64,000 bases of DNA from Woeseiaceae bacterium (GTDB lineage Bacteria > Pseudomonadota > Gammaproteobacteria > Steroidobacterales > Woeseiaceae). Numbering within the stretch: the stretch's first letter is position 1; each line of letters opens with the position of its first letter. The DNA lies in contig JASJBG010000003.1 in the NCBI GenBank assembly GCA_030066625.1, positions 1 to 64,000 of the forward strand, read 5' to 3'. Below are positions 9,131-17,879 of the stretch, one piece after another. The position numbers were made by a program, and so were the translations under genes. The notes under the pieces were generated by a model that was not told the DNA's origin, ran no database searches, and saw only the letters and a list, made by a program, of their open reading frames with translations.

Positions 9131-9880
9131 TTAGGTGTCGGTGCGCCCGCCGTCGACCGCGATGCCGCTGCCGTTGACGAACATGGCGTCGTCGCTGGCC
9201 AGGAACAGGACGACCTTGGCAACGTCAACGGGTTCGCCGAGGCGCCGTGCCGCCGAGTTGGCGATGCAGTAATCGCGAAGGTCCGTGTTGCGCCGAAACA
9301 CGTCGCGGCTCGAGGGCGTCATGATCGCGCCGGGTTGCACGTAGTTCGCGGTGATGCCGAACTCGCCGATCTCGGCCGCGAGCGCGCGGGTAATCGATGC
9401 GAGGTTCTGCTCGGCACGGCGACTCGCTGCGCCGGCCTCCGCGGAGAACACGCTGCGCAGGAAACCGATGTTGACGATCCGGCCCGACGGGCTCTTCTTG
9501 AGGTGCGGCAGTGCGGCACGGCAGATAGCCATCGTAAGTTCGGCACGCCGATCGAGCAGGCGATCGAGCGAATCGTCACCAACCGTTATCGGCGTCGAGG
9601 GCTGCAGCGGAAAGTCGCAAACGAGGATGTCGATGCCGTCGAGCTTGTCGATGGCCGTCTCGACCAGTGCCGTCAGCTTGCCGGTCTCACGCAGGCTCGT
9701 GGGCACGCCCTCGACGCCCTTCACCGATCGAAACAGCTGCTCGACGCCGGAGTTTTCCTCGTCGACCGCAAGCACGGTCGCACCGTGCTTGGCCAGCGTG
9801 CGCGCAACGGCCTCGCCGATGCCACTGCCCGCGCTGGTGACCACGGCCTTCAGACCGTACAGTCGCTTTGGATCAGCCAT
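9131..9880 (-). CDS. SDR-fold protein lacking the catalytic Ser-Tyr-Lys residues
   Basis: A 249-residue short-chain dehydrogenase/reductase-like protein. The N-terminal nucleotide loop is kept (TSAGSGIGEAVARTLAKHG) and the C-terminal LFLASDDAMFVNGSGIAVDGG is typical. However, the NNAG motif reads VCDFPLQ, the usual catalytic-Ser strand reads VNIGFLRS, and the YxxxK helix reads SRRAEQNLASITRALA, so both Tyr and Lys are missing in the aligned positions. It may bind a dinucleotide without redox catalysis, or use other residues. The gene lies 39 bases downstream of the acyl-CoA ligase gene. Confidence 0.82.
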   Translation of the reverse strand: MADPKRLYGLKAVVTSAGSGIGEAVARTLAKHGATVLAVDEENSGVEQLFRSVKGVEGVPTSLRETGKLTALVETAIDKLDGIDILVCDFPLQPSTPITVGDDSLDRLLDRRAELTMAICRAALPHLKKSPSGRIVNIGFLRSVFSAEAGAASRRAEQNLASITRALAAEIGEFGITANYVQPGAIMTPSSRDVFRRNTDLRDYCIANSAARRLGEPVDVAKVVLFLASDDAMFVNGSGIAVDGGRTDT

Positions 9881-9919
9881 TCACGTTCCTCGCCGCGGTG
9901 ACGCGAATGTCACCTGCTC

Positions 9920-11551
9920 TCACTCAGGGAACGCATAGTCAGCGAATTGCTTACGCAATTCAATCTTCTTGATCTTGCCGGTTGCCGTGTGCGGCAGTTC
10001 GTCGACGAAAGCGACGTCGTTCGGAATCCACCAGGTCGCAACCTTACCGTCGAAATACTCGAGCATCTCCTCCTTGCTGATATCGGCTCCCTCGGCCTTG
10101 ACGATGATCAGAAGCGGCCGCTCGGTCCACTTCGGGTGTGCGACGCCGATGACGGCGGCCTCCGCCACCGCCGGATGACCGACGGCCGTATTCTCCAGTT
10201 CGATCGAACTGATCCACTCGCCGCCCGACTTGATCACGTCCTTGGTGCGGTCGGTGATCGCCATGTAACCGTTTTCGTCGATCGTCGCGACGTCGCCGGT
10301 ATCGAACCAGCCGTCGGGCGTGTGCGAGCCGGCGCTGCCGGCGAGCTTGAAATAGTCGCTGCAAATCCACGGCCCGCGCACCTGCAGCGCACCGTAGGCA
10401 ACGCCGTCCCACGGCAGCTCCTTGCCCTCGTCGTCGACGATCCGGAGCTCGCAGCCGTAAATGCCGCGGCCCGCCTTGGTCGCTAGATCCAGCTTCTCAT
10501 CGGGCGACAGCGACTCCAGCCCCGCCTTGAGCGTATTGGCCGTGCCCAGCGGGCTCATCTCGGTCATGCCCCAGCCCTGGATGACGACGACGTCGTGCTT
10601 GTCGCGGAACTCCTCGATCATCGAGCGCGGCACCGCGGCGCCGCCGATGACCGTCCGGTCGAGCTTGTCGAGCGTCACGCCGGCCGTGGCGCAATACTGC
10701 AGCAGCGCGAGCCATACGGTCGGCACGCCGAGCGCAAGGGAAGCCTCCTCTGCCTCGAGGAGCTTGTATAGCGTCTCGCCGTCACCCATCTTGGGGCCGG
10801 GCAAGACGAGCTTCGCGCCGGTCATGGCCGCGGAATACGGGATGCCCCAGGCGTTGACGTGAAACAGGGGCACGACCGGCAGGATCGTGTCGCTACTCGA
10901 CAGGTTCAGTGCGTCCGGTGCAATCGACGCAAACGCGTGCAGTACGCTCGAACGGTGGCTGTACAGCACGCCCTTCGGATCGCCCGTCGTGCCCGACGTG
11001 TAGCAGAGCGCAGCCGCGCTGTTCTCGTCGAGATCGGGCCAGTCGTAGTCGGGCGTTTCATTGCCGACCAGCGTCTCGTAGCAGTGCACGTTGTCGAGCG
11101 CCGTCTCAGGCATGTGCGCCTCGTCCGTCATGACGACGATGCCTTCTACGCCTTTGATGTGCTCGGCCAGCTTTTCAATCAGCGGCATGAACATCACGTC
11201 GACAAACAGCCAGCGATCGTCGGCGTGGTTGATGATGAAGATCAGCTGCTCGGGAAACAGCCGCGGGTTGATCGTATGGCAGACATAGCCGCCGCCGGAT
11301 ACGCCATAGTACACCTCGAGGTGACGGTAGTCGTTCCAGGCTATCGTTGCGACGCGATCGCCGCGCTCCAGACCGAGTCCGGCGAGCGCCTTGGCCAGCT
11401 GTTTCGACCGATCAATGCAGTCGCCCCAGGTGTAGCGATGAGCCGGGTTGTCGACGGTGACCGACATGATCTCGCGGCCCGCGTGGAATTTGCGAACATG
11501 CTCCGCGATCGACGAGATCGAGAGCGGCGTATCCATCATGAGTCCCTTCAC
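9920..11551 (-). CDS. Fatty-acyl-CoA ligase (ANL superfamily, FadD-type)
   Basis: A 543-residue AMP-forming ligase that activates a medium- or long-chain fatty acid with ATP and CoA. The motifs are complete: the P-loop YTSGTTGDPKGVLYSHRS, VIQGWGMTEMSP, GWFDTGDVATID, KDVIKSGGEWISS and the C-terminal catalytic lysine block LPHTATGKIKK. I choose the GTG at 11551 because GGGGGA sits 4 bases upstream; an ATG at 11539 is the alternative. The frame stays open for 71 further codons upstream, but that part has no family resemblance and enters the receptor promoter region. It heads the tesB/SDR cluster. Confidence 0.92.
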   Translation of the reverse strand: MKGLMMDTPLSISSIAEHVRKFHAGREIMSVTVDNPAHRYTWGDCIDRSKQLAKALAGLGLERGDRVATIAWNDYRHLEVYYGVSGGGYVCHTINPRLFPEQLIFIINHADDRWLFVDVMFMPLIEKLAEHIKGVEGIVVMTDEAHMPETALDNVHCYETLVGNETPDYDWPDLDENSAAALCYTSGTTGDPKGVLYSHRSSVLHAFASIAPDALNLSSSDTILPVVPLFHVNAWGIPYSAAMTGAKLVLPGPKMGDGETLYKLLEAEEASLALGVPTVWLALLQYCATAGVTLDKLDRTVIGGAAVPRSMIEEFRDKHDVVVIQGWGMTEMSPLGTANTLKAGLESLSPDEKLDLATKAGRGIYGCELRIVDDEGKELPWDGVAYGALQVRGPWICSDYFKLAGSAGSHTPDGWFDTGDVATIDENGYMAITDRTKDVIKSGGEWISSIELENTAVGHPAVAEAAVIGVAHPKWTERPLLIIVKAEGADISKEEMLEYFDGKVATWWIPNDVAFVDELPHTATGKIKKIELRKQFADYAFPE

Positions 11552-11782
11552 GTTTCCCCCTTTTTTGTTGTCATTGTCTACGCGACGGTAATTTAACAGA
11601 AGCGCCCGCAGACCACCGCATTTTGGGGTGCAAGCGCGCCAAACCATGGTATCCTTGCGGCCAGCCAAAGGGTCTGAAGTTCTCGGCCAAAGCGACTGTT
11701 TCTTCTGGCAAATTCGCGGTCGTTTCGGCAAATCCGATCCACCGGCGGTTTGATGCTTGTGCAATTCCCAAGGGGGGGAGAC

Positions 11783-14368
11783 ATGGTCGCTAATTCTTCG
11801 CTCATCCGTGCCCGGATGAATCGTTTCCTGTGCGCACTCGGTGCTATTGCCGCGGCGCTGTCGGTGTCCTCGACTGCCAATGCGCAGGAAGAGAACGTCG
11901 TGCTCGAGGAAATCATCGTCGTATCGCAGAAACGCGAGCAGACGCTGCAGTCGCTGCCCGTCGCGGTATCGGTCGTTTCGTCCGCCACGCTCGACGAGGC
12001 GCAGATACTGGACGTCAAGGACCTGCAGTCGCTGGTACCGAGCCTCAGAATCAGCCAGCTGCAGACCAGCGCCAACACGAACTTCCTGATTCGCGGTTTC
12101 GGTAACGGCGCCAACAACGCCGGCATCGAGCCGTCGGTCGGCGTCTTCATCGACGGCGTTTACCGCTCGCGGTCCGCGTCCGCCCTCGCCGACTTCCCGA
12201 ACCTCGAGCGCATCGAGGTCATCAAGGGCCCGCAGAGCACGCTGTTCGGCAAGAACGCGTCGGCGGGCGTCATCAACGTCATCACGGAAAAGCCGAGTCT
12301 CGACAGCGTGTCGGGCTCCGTGTCGGTGACGGCGGGTGAGTACAGCCAGATCATCCTGAAAGGCGACGTCAACGGTCCGCTGAGCGACACGTTCGCTGTA
12401 TCGGTGTCGGGCAGCTACAACGAGCGTGACGGCTACTACGACAACCTCGAGACCGGCAACTCGCTCAACGAACTCAATCGCCAGGGCGTGCGCGGCCAGG
12501 CGCTGTGGGTACCGAACGAGACCTTCGAGGCGCGGCTCATCGCCGACTGGGACAAGCTCGACGAGGCCTGCTGCGGTGTCGCCAACCTTCAGAATGGCCC
12601 CACCGGCGCGGCGATCGCGCTCGTTGGCGGCCAGCTGGTGCCGAACGCGCCGTTTGCCTACGAGGGCTTCTACGACTTCGACCCGAACAACGAGATCGAA
12701 AACTCGGGCGTATCGCTGCAGCTCGACTGGGATCTCAACGAGAGCGTGACGCTGACGTCGATCACGGCGTTCCGCAGCCAGGAGCGCTTCGACAACGCCG
12801 ACGTCGACTTCACGAGTGCCGCGCTGATCAGCGACCAGACCGGCAACCTGACCGACACCAACATTGATACGTTTACGCAGGAACTGCGCCTCACTGGATC
12901 GGCCGAAAACTTCGACTGGGTCCTTGGCGGCTTCTTCTTTGACGAAGACGTCGACCAGAACAGCGGCATCATCTATGGCGACGCGTTCCGCCCGTACGCC
13001 GACATTCTCGCCATCCTGGGCGGTGGCGGCACACCGGGCATCGACCCGTCGCCTCTGTCGGTGCTCGAGGCTGGCCTCGGCCTTCCGGGCGGCACGTTTT
13101 TCGCCTCGGGTCAGGGCAACACCGAGGTCGCGACGCTGACCAACGACGCCTACTCGATCTTCGGCCAGGTCGACTTCGATCTCGGCGAGCGCACCACGAT
13201 TACGCTCGGCATCAACTACACGAACGACGAGAAGGATACGAGCGTCAACATCGCCGGCACGGACGTATTCTCGGCCGTCGATATGGTGTCCACCGGGTTC
13301 GGCCTCGCATTCCAGACCGCAACCGGTCTGCCGCCGACACCCGAGAACATCGCCAACGTCGGCATGATGAACCCGGGGCTCATCGCGCAGCTGCAGACGC
13401 TCAGCATGACGGAGTGCTCGGCGACCGCGCCGCCGCCGAACTGTAACCAGCTGCTCGCCCTGCAGCCGCTGCAGTTCCTGCCGCCGTTCGTCAACTACCC
13501 GAACTCGGTCGAGTCCGGCTCATCGTCGGATTCGCAGACGACGTGGACAGCGCGCATCGCGTTCGACGTGAACGATGACGTCAACATCTATGCAAGCGCC
13601 GGTACCGGCTTCAAGGCCACGTCCTGGAACCTGTCGCGTGACTCGCGGCCATTCGCAAGCGACATTGCGGCGCTCGAAGCTGCGGGCCTCTCGGTCAACA
13701 ACCTGGTCGCCGGCACGCGCAACGCGGGTCCCGAGGAATCGCAGCTGCTGGAGTTCGGCCTGAAGGGCCAGTGGGATAACTTCATCCTCAATGCCGCGAT
13801 CTTCGACCAGGAAATCGAAGGCTTCCAGTCGAACCTGTTCCTCGGCACGGGCTTCGCACTCGCCAACGCCGGCAAGCAGTCGACGACCGGCATCGAGGTC
13901 GACTTCCTGTGGCAGCCGATTCCGGACCTGCAGTTCAACTTCGCCAGCATGTTCCTGGATCCCGAGTACGACTCGTTCCCGGCGGGTAACGGCGTCGGCG
14001 GTCCGGCAGACCTGACCGGCCGGGCGCCGGCCGGCATCTCGGAAACCAGCATCACGACGTCGGCCCGCTACGCGTTCAACCTGCTGGGCGGCGACGCGTT
14101 CGTCCGTGCCGAGTACTGGTACGAGAGCGACGTACAGGTCAACGACAACGTTCCGGAGTCGGTTGCTTCACGTGAAGTCGGCACGATCAACGCCAGCGCC
14201 GGCGTCCAGTGGGACAACGGCTTCCAGGCAACGATCTGGGGTCGCAACATCAACGACGACAACTGGCTGCAGAGCTCGTTCCCGTCGGTCGCGCAGGCAG
14301 GCAGCTTCTCGGGCTACCCGAACACGCCGCGCACCTGGGGCGTGACGCTCAGGTACTTCTTCGACTAA
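11783..14368 (+). CDS. TonB-dependent outer-membrane receptor
   Basis: An 861-residue outer-membrane beta-barrel transporter. A signal peptide ends in STANAQ; a TonB-box-like LEEIIVVSQKREQTLQ follows, then the plug domain (FLIRGFGNG, SVGVFIDGVYRSR, RIEVIKGPQSTLFGKNASAG) and the barrel to a terminal aromatic (RYFFD). The ATG at 11783 follows a run of seven G then AG, a very strong ribosome-binding site. An ATG 33 bases upstream lies before that site and is rejected. The substrate is unknown; the receptor resembles the type often found near catabolic genes rather than siderophore operons. It is divergent from the acyl-CoA ligase and precedes a nitrilase gene. Confidence 0.93.
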   Translation: MVANSSLIRARMNRFLCALGAIAAALSVSSTANAQEENVVLEEIIVVSQKREQTLQSLPVAVSVVSSATLDEAQILDVKDLQSLVPSLRISQLQTSANTNFLIRGFGNGANNAGIEPSVGVFIDGVYRSRSASALADFPNLERIEVIKGPQSTLFGKNASAGVINVITEKPSLDSVSGSVSVTAGEYSQIILKGDVNGPLSDTFAVSVSGSYNERDGYYDNLETGNSLNELNRQGVRGQALWVPNETFEARLIADWDKLDEACCGVANLQNGPTGAAIALVGGQLVPNAPFAYEGFYDFDPNNEIENSGVSLQLDWDLNESVTLTSITAFRSQERFDNADVDFTSAALISDQTGNLTDTNIDTFTQELRLTGSAENFDWVLGGFFFDEDVDQNSGIIYGDAFRPYADILAILGGGGTPGIDPSPLSVLEAGLGLPGGTFFASGQGNTEVATLTNDAYSIFGQVDFDLGERTTITLGINYTNDEKDTSVNIAGTDVFSAVDMVSTGFGLAFQTATGLPPTPENIANVGMMNPGLIAQLQTLSMTECSATAPPPNCNQLLALQPLQFLPPFVNYPNSVESGSSSDSQTTWTARIAFDVNDDVNIYASAGTGFKATSWNLSRDSRPFASDIAALEAAGLSVNNLVAGTRNAGPEESQLLEFGLKGQWDNFILNAAIFDQEIEGFQSNLFLGTGFALANAGKQSTTGIEVDFLWQPIPDLQFNFASMFLDPEYDSFPAGNGVGGPADLTGRAPAGISETSITTSARYAFNLLGGDAFVRAEYWYESDVQVNDNVPESVASREVGTINASAGVQWDNGFQATIWGRNINDDNWLQSSFPSVAQAGSFSGYPNTPRTWGVTLRYFFD

Positions 14369-14393
14369 AGTCGAAGCGCCTGCAAGGCTCGTA

Positions 14394-14426
14394 AGGGCGG
14401 CAAGCACGGCTTGCCGCCCTTTTTTT
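14394..14426 (+). terminator. Intrinsic terminator after the TonB-dependent receptor
   Basis: A perfect 12-bp inverted repeat, AGGGCGGCAAGC / GCTTGCCGCCCT with an ACG loop, is followed by a run of seven T. It lies 26 bases after the receptor stop. It separates the receptor transcript from the nitrilase gene, which has its own strong ribosome-binding site (GGGGGAG). Confidence 0.93.
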
Positions 14427-14471
14427 GCGCTTCAATTTTCGCGTTCTTGTTCTCACACAGGGGGAGTCAAC

Positions 14472-15428
14472 ATGACCGGATCAACCATCAGCGTAGCCCT
14501 CGCCCAGATCGCGCCCGTGTGGCTCGACCGCGTCGCGACGACAGAGAAGATCGTCGACCGCATCATCGAGGCCGCGAACGGCGGGGCCGACCTCGTCGTG
14601 TTCGGCGAAGCGCTGCTGCCCGGCTACCCGTTCTGGGTTGAGCGCACCGACGGCGCACGCTTCAACTCGGAGCTGCAGAAGTCCCTTTACGCGCACTATG
14701 TCGAGCAGTCCGTCGTCATCGATCGCGGTGACCTCGATGCGATCTGCAGCGCCGCCGCCGAACACTCGATCGCCGTTTACGTCGGCACGATGGAACGCGC
14801 CAGCGACCGCGGCGGTCACAGCCTGTATTGCTCGATGGTCTATGTCGATCGCGCGGGCGAGATCGGTTCGGTCCACCGCAAGCTCATGCCGACCTACGAG
14901 GAGCGGCTGGTCTGGGCGAGCGGTGACGGCAACGGCCTGAGGACTCACCCGCTAGGCCCGTTCACGGTCGGCGGGCTCAACTGCTGGGAGAACTGGCTGC
15001 CACTGCCGCGCGCCGCGCTGTACGCGGCCGGCGAGGACCTGCACGTGGCCATCTGGCCCGGCAGCCGGCGCAACACCGAGGACATCACCCGCTTCATTGC
15101 GCTCGAGTCACGTTCCTTCGTCGTGTCCGTATCCGGCCTGATGCGTGAGAGCGACATCGGCGACGACGTGCCGCACGCAGATCTGCTCAAGGAAAACGCG
15201 GATGCGGTCATGGCGAACGGCGGCTCCTGCGTCGCGGCACCGACCGGCGAATGGCTGCTCGAGCCGGAAACAGAGGTGGAGTCGCTGCGCATCGTCGAAC
15301 TCGATCACCGGGTCGTACTCGAGGAGCGCCAGAATCTCGACGTCGTCGGCCACTACTCGCGCCCGGACGTCACGCGCCTGCTCGTCGACCGCACGCGCCA
15401 GGCGACGGCCGACTTTCTCGACGAATAG
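14472..15428 (+). CDS. Nitrilase-family carbon-nitrogen hydrolase
   Basis: A 318-residue nitrilase-superfamily hydrolase. The Glu-Lys-Cys triad is visible: E46 in VFGEALLPGYPFW, K137 in HRKLMPTYEERLVW, and C171 in GLNCWENWLPL. The CWEN context and HRKLMPTYEERL loop match true nitrilases (branch 1) that convert nitriles to carboxylic acids and ammonia, rather than amidases. GGGGGAG is placed 6 bases before the ATG. The preceding TonB-dependent receptor may import a substrate, but a terminator separates them. It converges on the MaoC gene, 5 bases apart. Confidence 0.92.
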   Translation: MTGSTISVALAQIAPVWLDRVATTEKIVDRIIEAANGGADLVVFGEALLPGYPFWVERTDGARFNSELQKSLYAHYVEQSVVIDRGDLDAICSAAAEHSIAVYVGTMERASDRGGHSLYCSMVYVDRAGEIGSVHRKLMPTYEERLVWASGDGNGLRTHPLGPFTVGGLNCWENWLPLPRAALYAAGEDLHVAIWPGSRRNTEDITRFIALESRSFVVSVSGLMRESDIGDDVPHADLLKENADAVMANGGSCVAAPTGEWLLEPETEVESLRIVELDHRVVLEERQNLDVVGHYSRPDVTRLLVDRTRQATADFLDE

Positions 15429-15433
15429 GTCTC

Positions 15434-15898
15434 TTAAGCGCCTTCGAAGAAGTACATGCCCAGCGTCTCGGCGACGCAGGCCGGTTTGGTCTCCCCTTCG
15501 ACTTCGATGCGGACCTCCGAAGTCAGCATCAGGGCACCGGCCCGGCGCCGTGCCGACAACACGGTGGCGCGAGCGCGAACCCGCGCGCCGCTCGGCACCG
15601 GTGTGTAGAAGCGCACTTTGTTGACACCGAAATTTATCGCGCGCGTGAGCTTCTTGACGTCGACGAAGGAACCTGTGAGCGCGGGAATCAGCGACAGCGT
15701 CAGGTAGCCGTGCGCGATGGTCCGGCCCTCGGGCATCTCGCGCTCGGCACGCTCCGTATCGACGTGGATCCACTGGTAGTCGTTCGTCGCTTCGGCGAAC
15801 TGGTCAATCCGGTTTTGATCGATGACCACCCAGTCGGACAAACCAACCTCGGTGCCCTCGAGGGCCTTGGCATCCTCGATCGATTCAATTACGTGCAA
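15434..15898 (-). CDS. MaoC family (R)-hydratase / dehydratase
   Basis: A 154-residue single-hotdog MaoC-like protein. The catalytic Asp/His stretch is in FAEATNDYQWIHVD, and the hotdog helix continues with GRTIAHGYLTLSLIP. Such enzymes hydrate trans-2-enoyl-CoA to the (R)-3-hydroxyacyl-CoA; some act in polyhydroxyalkanoate supply or side-chain degradation. The gene stands alone on the minus strand, divergent from the MocA-like gene. Confidence 0.9.
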   Translation of the reverse strand: MHVIESIEDAKALEGTEVGLSDWVVIDQNRIDQFAEATNDYQWIHVDTERAEREMPEGRTIAHGYLTLSLIPALTGSFVDVKKLTRAINFGVNKVRFYTPVPSGARVRARATVLSARRRAGALMLTSEVRIEVEGETKPACVAETLGMYFFEGA

Positions 15899-15941
15899 CG
15901 TGTATCCCCGTGCGCGCTTGCGCGTCTTCGTGCCCGCTACT

Positions 15942-15960
15942 GATACACATATACTGTGTC
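15942..15960. promoter_or_regulatory. Possible divergent promoter/operator with imperfect inverted repeat
   Basis: Between the divergent MaoC and MocA-like genes lies GATACA, seven bases, TGTGTC, an imperfect inverted repeat with one mismatch per arm. It contains TATACT, a reasonable -10 hexamer for the plus-strand gene. It is only a sequence pattern. Confidence 0.3.
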
Positions 15961-15988
15961 CGCCGCAAGTGTTGCCGGGGGTTCAAGC

Positions 15989-16609
15989 GTGTCATTGGAA
16001 ACCGATTCAGACGTGTCCAGGGTCTTCGCCGTCGTGCTCGCCGCCGGCGAGGCAACTCGGTTCGGTTCCGCGAAGCAACTCGCAACCGTCGATGGCGAGG
16101 CGCTGGTCAAACGTGCCGCGCGACTTGCACGCGAGCTTTGCGGACGCCGCTCGATGCTCGTTACCGGCTTCGAAAGTGCCGCTGTCGCGAGAGCCGCTGA
16201 CGGGCTGTGCGAGTTTATGGCGGTCAATGAACGCTACAGCGACGGAATGGGCACGTCGCTCGCGCTTGCCAGCCGCTGCCTTCGCGATTCCGCCAGCGCC
16301 ATGCTGCTGATACTCGCGGACCAGCCGCGCATCGACGCGACGCACCTGGCGAGCCTGCTGGCGACATGGTCAGGCGACCCGAATGAGATCGTTGCAACAG
16401 CGTACGACGGTATCGTCGGTGCGCCTGCCGTTCTGCCGCGAGGAACGTTTGCGGCGCTCGAAGCGCTTGACGGCGACCGCGGCGCGCGGGCGGTTTTTGA
16501 CGATCCCGCGTTTACCGTCCGGTCGATTCCGAACGTGGACGCGGCGATCGATGTTGATACACCCGAAGACCTCGAGCGACTGGCACGTATGAATCAGGCC
16601 GCCGAGTGA
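15989..16609 (+). CDS. mocA: MocA/MobA-like molybdenum cofactor nucleotidyltransferase
   Basis: A 206-residue nucleotidyltransferase with the LAAGEATRFGSAKQLATVDGE motif of MocA-type enzymes and LADQPRID in the metal-binding region. MocA transfers CMP to molybdopterin to make the MCD form used by xanthine-dehydrogenase-family enzymes. The GTG at 15989 follows GGGGG by 7 bases and is preferred over a GTG 33 bases upstream. It converges on moaE with a 16-base overlap of coding ends. The XdhC gene at 33.1 kb fits the same class of molybdoenzymes. The exact nucleotide used is inferred from the family. Confidence 0.8.
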   Translation: MSLETDSDVSRVFAVVLAAGEATRFGSAKQLATVDGEALVKRAARLARELCGRRSMLVTGFESAAVARAADGLCEFMAVNERYSDGMGTSLALASRCLRDSASAMLLILADQPRIDATHLASLLATWSGDPNEIVATAYDGIVGAPAVLPRGTFAALEALDGDRGARAVFDDPAFTVRSIPNVDAAIDVDTPEDLERLARMNQAAE

Positions 16610-17034
16610 CCGTGCGCGGCGCAGCGCCCGCAGTTGACCCAGCCGGAGTCGCCGTTCACGTAGTGCTCTTTCTTCCAGATCGGCAGCCGTACCTTTAGTG
16701 CATCAATGATGAAGCGGCAGGCCAGGAAGGCTTCGTCGCGGTGCGGAGCGGATACTCCTACCCAGACCGCGCAGTCGCCGATCTCGAGCAGGCCCGTGCG
16801 GTGCACGCAGTGGGCATGCAGCGTTTTGAAACGCTCCCGCGCCTCGGCGAGAATCCGCTCGCCTTCCTTGATGGCGAGCGGCTCGTAAGCTTCGTATTCG
16901 AGCCGCTCTACCGCGTGGCCCTCGTTGACGTTGCGGACCCAGCCCTCGAAGGCGCAGTAGGCTCCGGCGCCGGGGTCGAACAGATTATCGCGTAGCTCAT
17001 CCGGAAGGATCGGATCCGTTGTCATCGTGATCAT
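16594..17034 (-). CDS. moaE: Molybdopterin synthase catalytic subunit MoaE
   Basis: A 146-residue large subunit of molybdopterin synthase, which inserts two sulfurs into cyclic pyranopterin monophosphate using thiocarboxylated MoaD. Family motifs are GAYCAFEGWVRNVNEG, LEYEAYEPLA, HRTGLLEIGD and the active-site lysine block LPIWKKEHYVNGDSGWV. Last gene of the moaA-moaC-mobA-moaD-moaE operon; moaD ends 12 bases upstream. Confidence 0.95.
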   Translation of the reverse strand: MITMTTDPILPDELRDNLFDPGAGAYCAFEGWVRNVNEGHAVERLEYEAYEPLAIKEGERILAEARERFKTLHAHCVHRTGLLEIGDCAVWVGVSAPHRDEAFLACRFIIDALKVRLPIWKKEHYVNGDSGWVNCGRCAAHGHSAA

Positions 17035-17046
17035 TCGTTCAAACCC

Positions 17047-17289
17047 TCAGCCGCCGGCAACGGGCGGGAACAGGAAGACGGTGTCGCCGTCCGCGACCGG
17101 GGCGTCCCAGTCGGCCATGTCGTCGTTGATAGCCACCTTGCAGTGGCCCACAGGCTCGCTCGAGCGATGCCGCTCACGGGTTGCCGCGAACACGTCGGCG
17201 GCCGTTTGCACGTCGAGGGTCAGCGACTCCTCGCCGACACCCGCGTGTTCGCGAAACATCGCGAAGTAACGCACGGTAATTGTCTTCAT
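17047..17289 (-). CDS. moaD: Molybdopterin synthase sulfur carrier subunit MoaD
   Basis: An 80-residue ubiquitin-fold protein ending in PPVAGG. The C-terminal Gly-Gly is adenylated by MoeB and thiocarboxylated to donate sulfur to MoaE. The N-terminal beta strand ITVRYFAMFREHAG is typical of MoaD. The start codon overlaps the mobA stop by 4 bases and moaE follows directly. Confidence 0.93.
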   Translation of the reverse strand: MKTITVRYFAMFREHAGVGEESLTLDVQTAADVFAATRERHRSSEPVGHCKVAINDDMADWDAPVADGDTVFLFPPVAGG

Positions 17290-17879
17290 CCGTTTGCCTT
17301 CAGGACACTGCCGGCCAGGTCGTCCGGCGTATTGACGTTATCGAGGGCTGCCGGGTTTGGCTGCGCCAGCAGCTGCGTCTCGGAGCGGATCAGCATCTTG
17401 CGCGGGCACTTGAGCCCCTCGTCGACGAAGCCTCGCAGTATCGCGTGGCTCTCCGCCGGATAGATCGCACACAGCGGCTCCGGCAGCTCGTCGTAGCTGG
17501 AGCGATAGGCTGTGAACGGCGCATCTTCAGCCCGGCTGTCCACAAGCTCTGTGAGCGTCGCCTCGTCGAGATTCGGCAAGTCGCAGGCGACCACGAGCCA
17601 GTCAACCTCCGGGTACTCGTCCATCGCCGACAGCACACCGGCCACGGGACCGAGATCGTCGTAACGGTCGACGATCTGCGCGTAGCGGCTACGCTCGGCA
17701 TCCTCCTGCTGGTCGGCCCGTGTCGACACGAACTGGAGTTCCGTGACGCTGGCGACGGCTGACATTGCAAAAGCCAGCTGCGACTGGCCGTCACGGTCGA
17801 GCAGCGCCTTGTCCTGCCCCATGCGGCGGCTGCGTCCCCCGGCAAGCACCAGGCCGAACAAAGGTCGCTTACGGCTCAT
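17286..17879 (-). CDS. mobA: Molybdenum cofactor guanylyltransferase MobA
   Basis: A 197-residue enzyme that joins GMP to Mo-molybdopterin to form the guanine-dinucleotide cofactor. The GTP-binding loop FGLVLAGGRSRRMGQDKALL is at the N-terminus and VACDLPNLD marks the metal-binding Asp. The frame is open 19 codons upstream, but the ATG at 17879 is right before the conserved strand and gives a normal length; it overlaps the end of moaC by 11 bases. Having both MobA and a MocA-like protein suggests that both GMP and CMP cofactor forms are made (inference). Confidence 0.92.
   Translation of the reverse strand: MSRKRPLFGLVLAGGRSRRMGQDKALLDRDGQSQLAFAMSAVASVTELQFVSTRADQQEDAERSRYAQIVDRYDDLGPVAGVLSAMDEYPEVDWLVVACDLPNLDEATLTELVDSRAEDAPFTAYRSSYDELPEPLCAIYPAESHAILRGFVDEGLKCPRKMLIRSETQLLAQPNPAALDNVNTPDDLAGSVLKANG

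Noticed and set aside
11552-11764. N-terminal extension of the acyl-CoA ligase
   Set aside because: The 71 codons have no resemblance to the family, lie in the receptor promoter region, and the GTG at 11551 has a strong ribosome-binding site.
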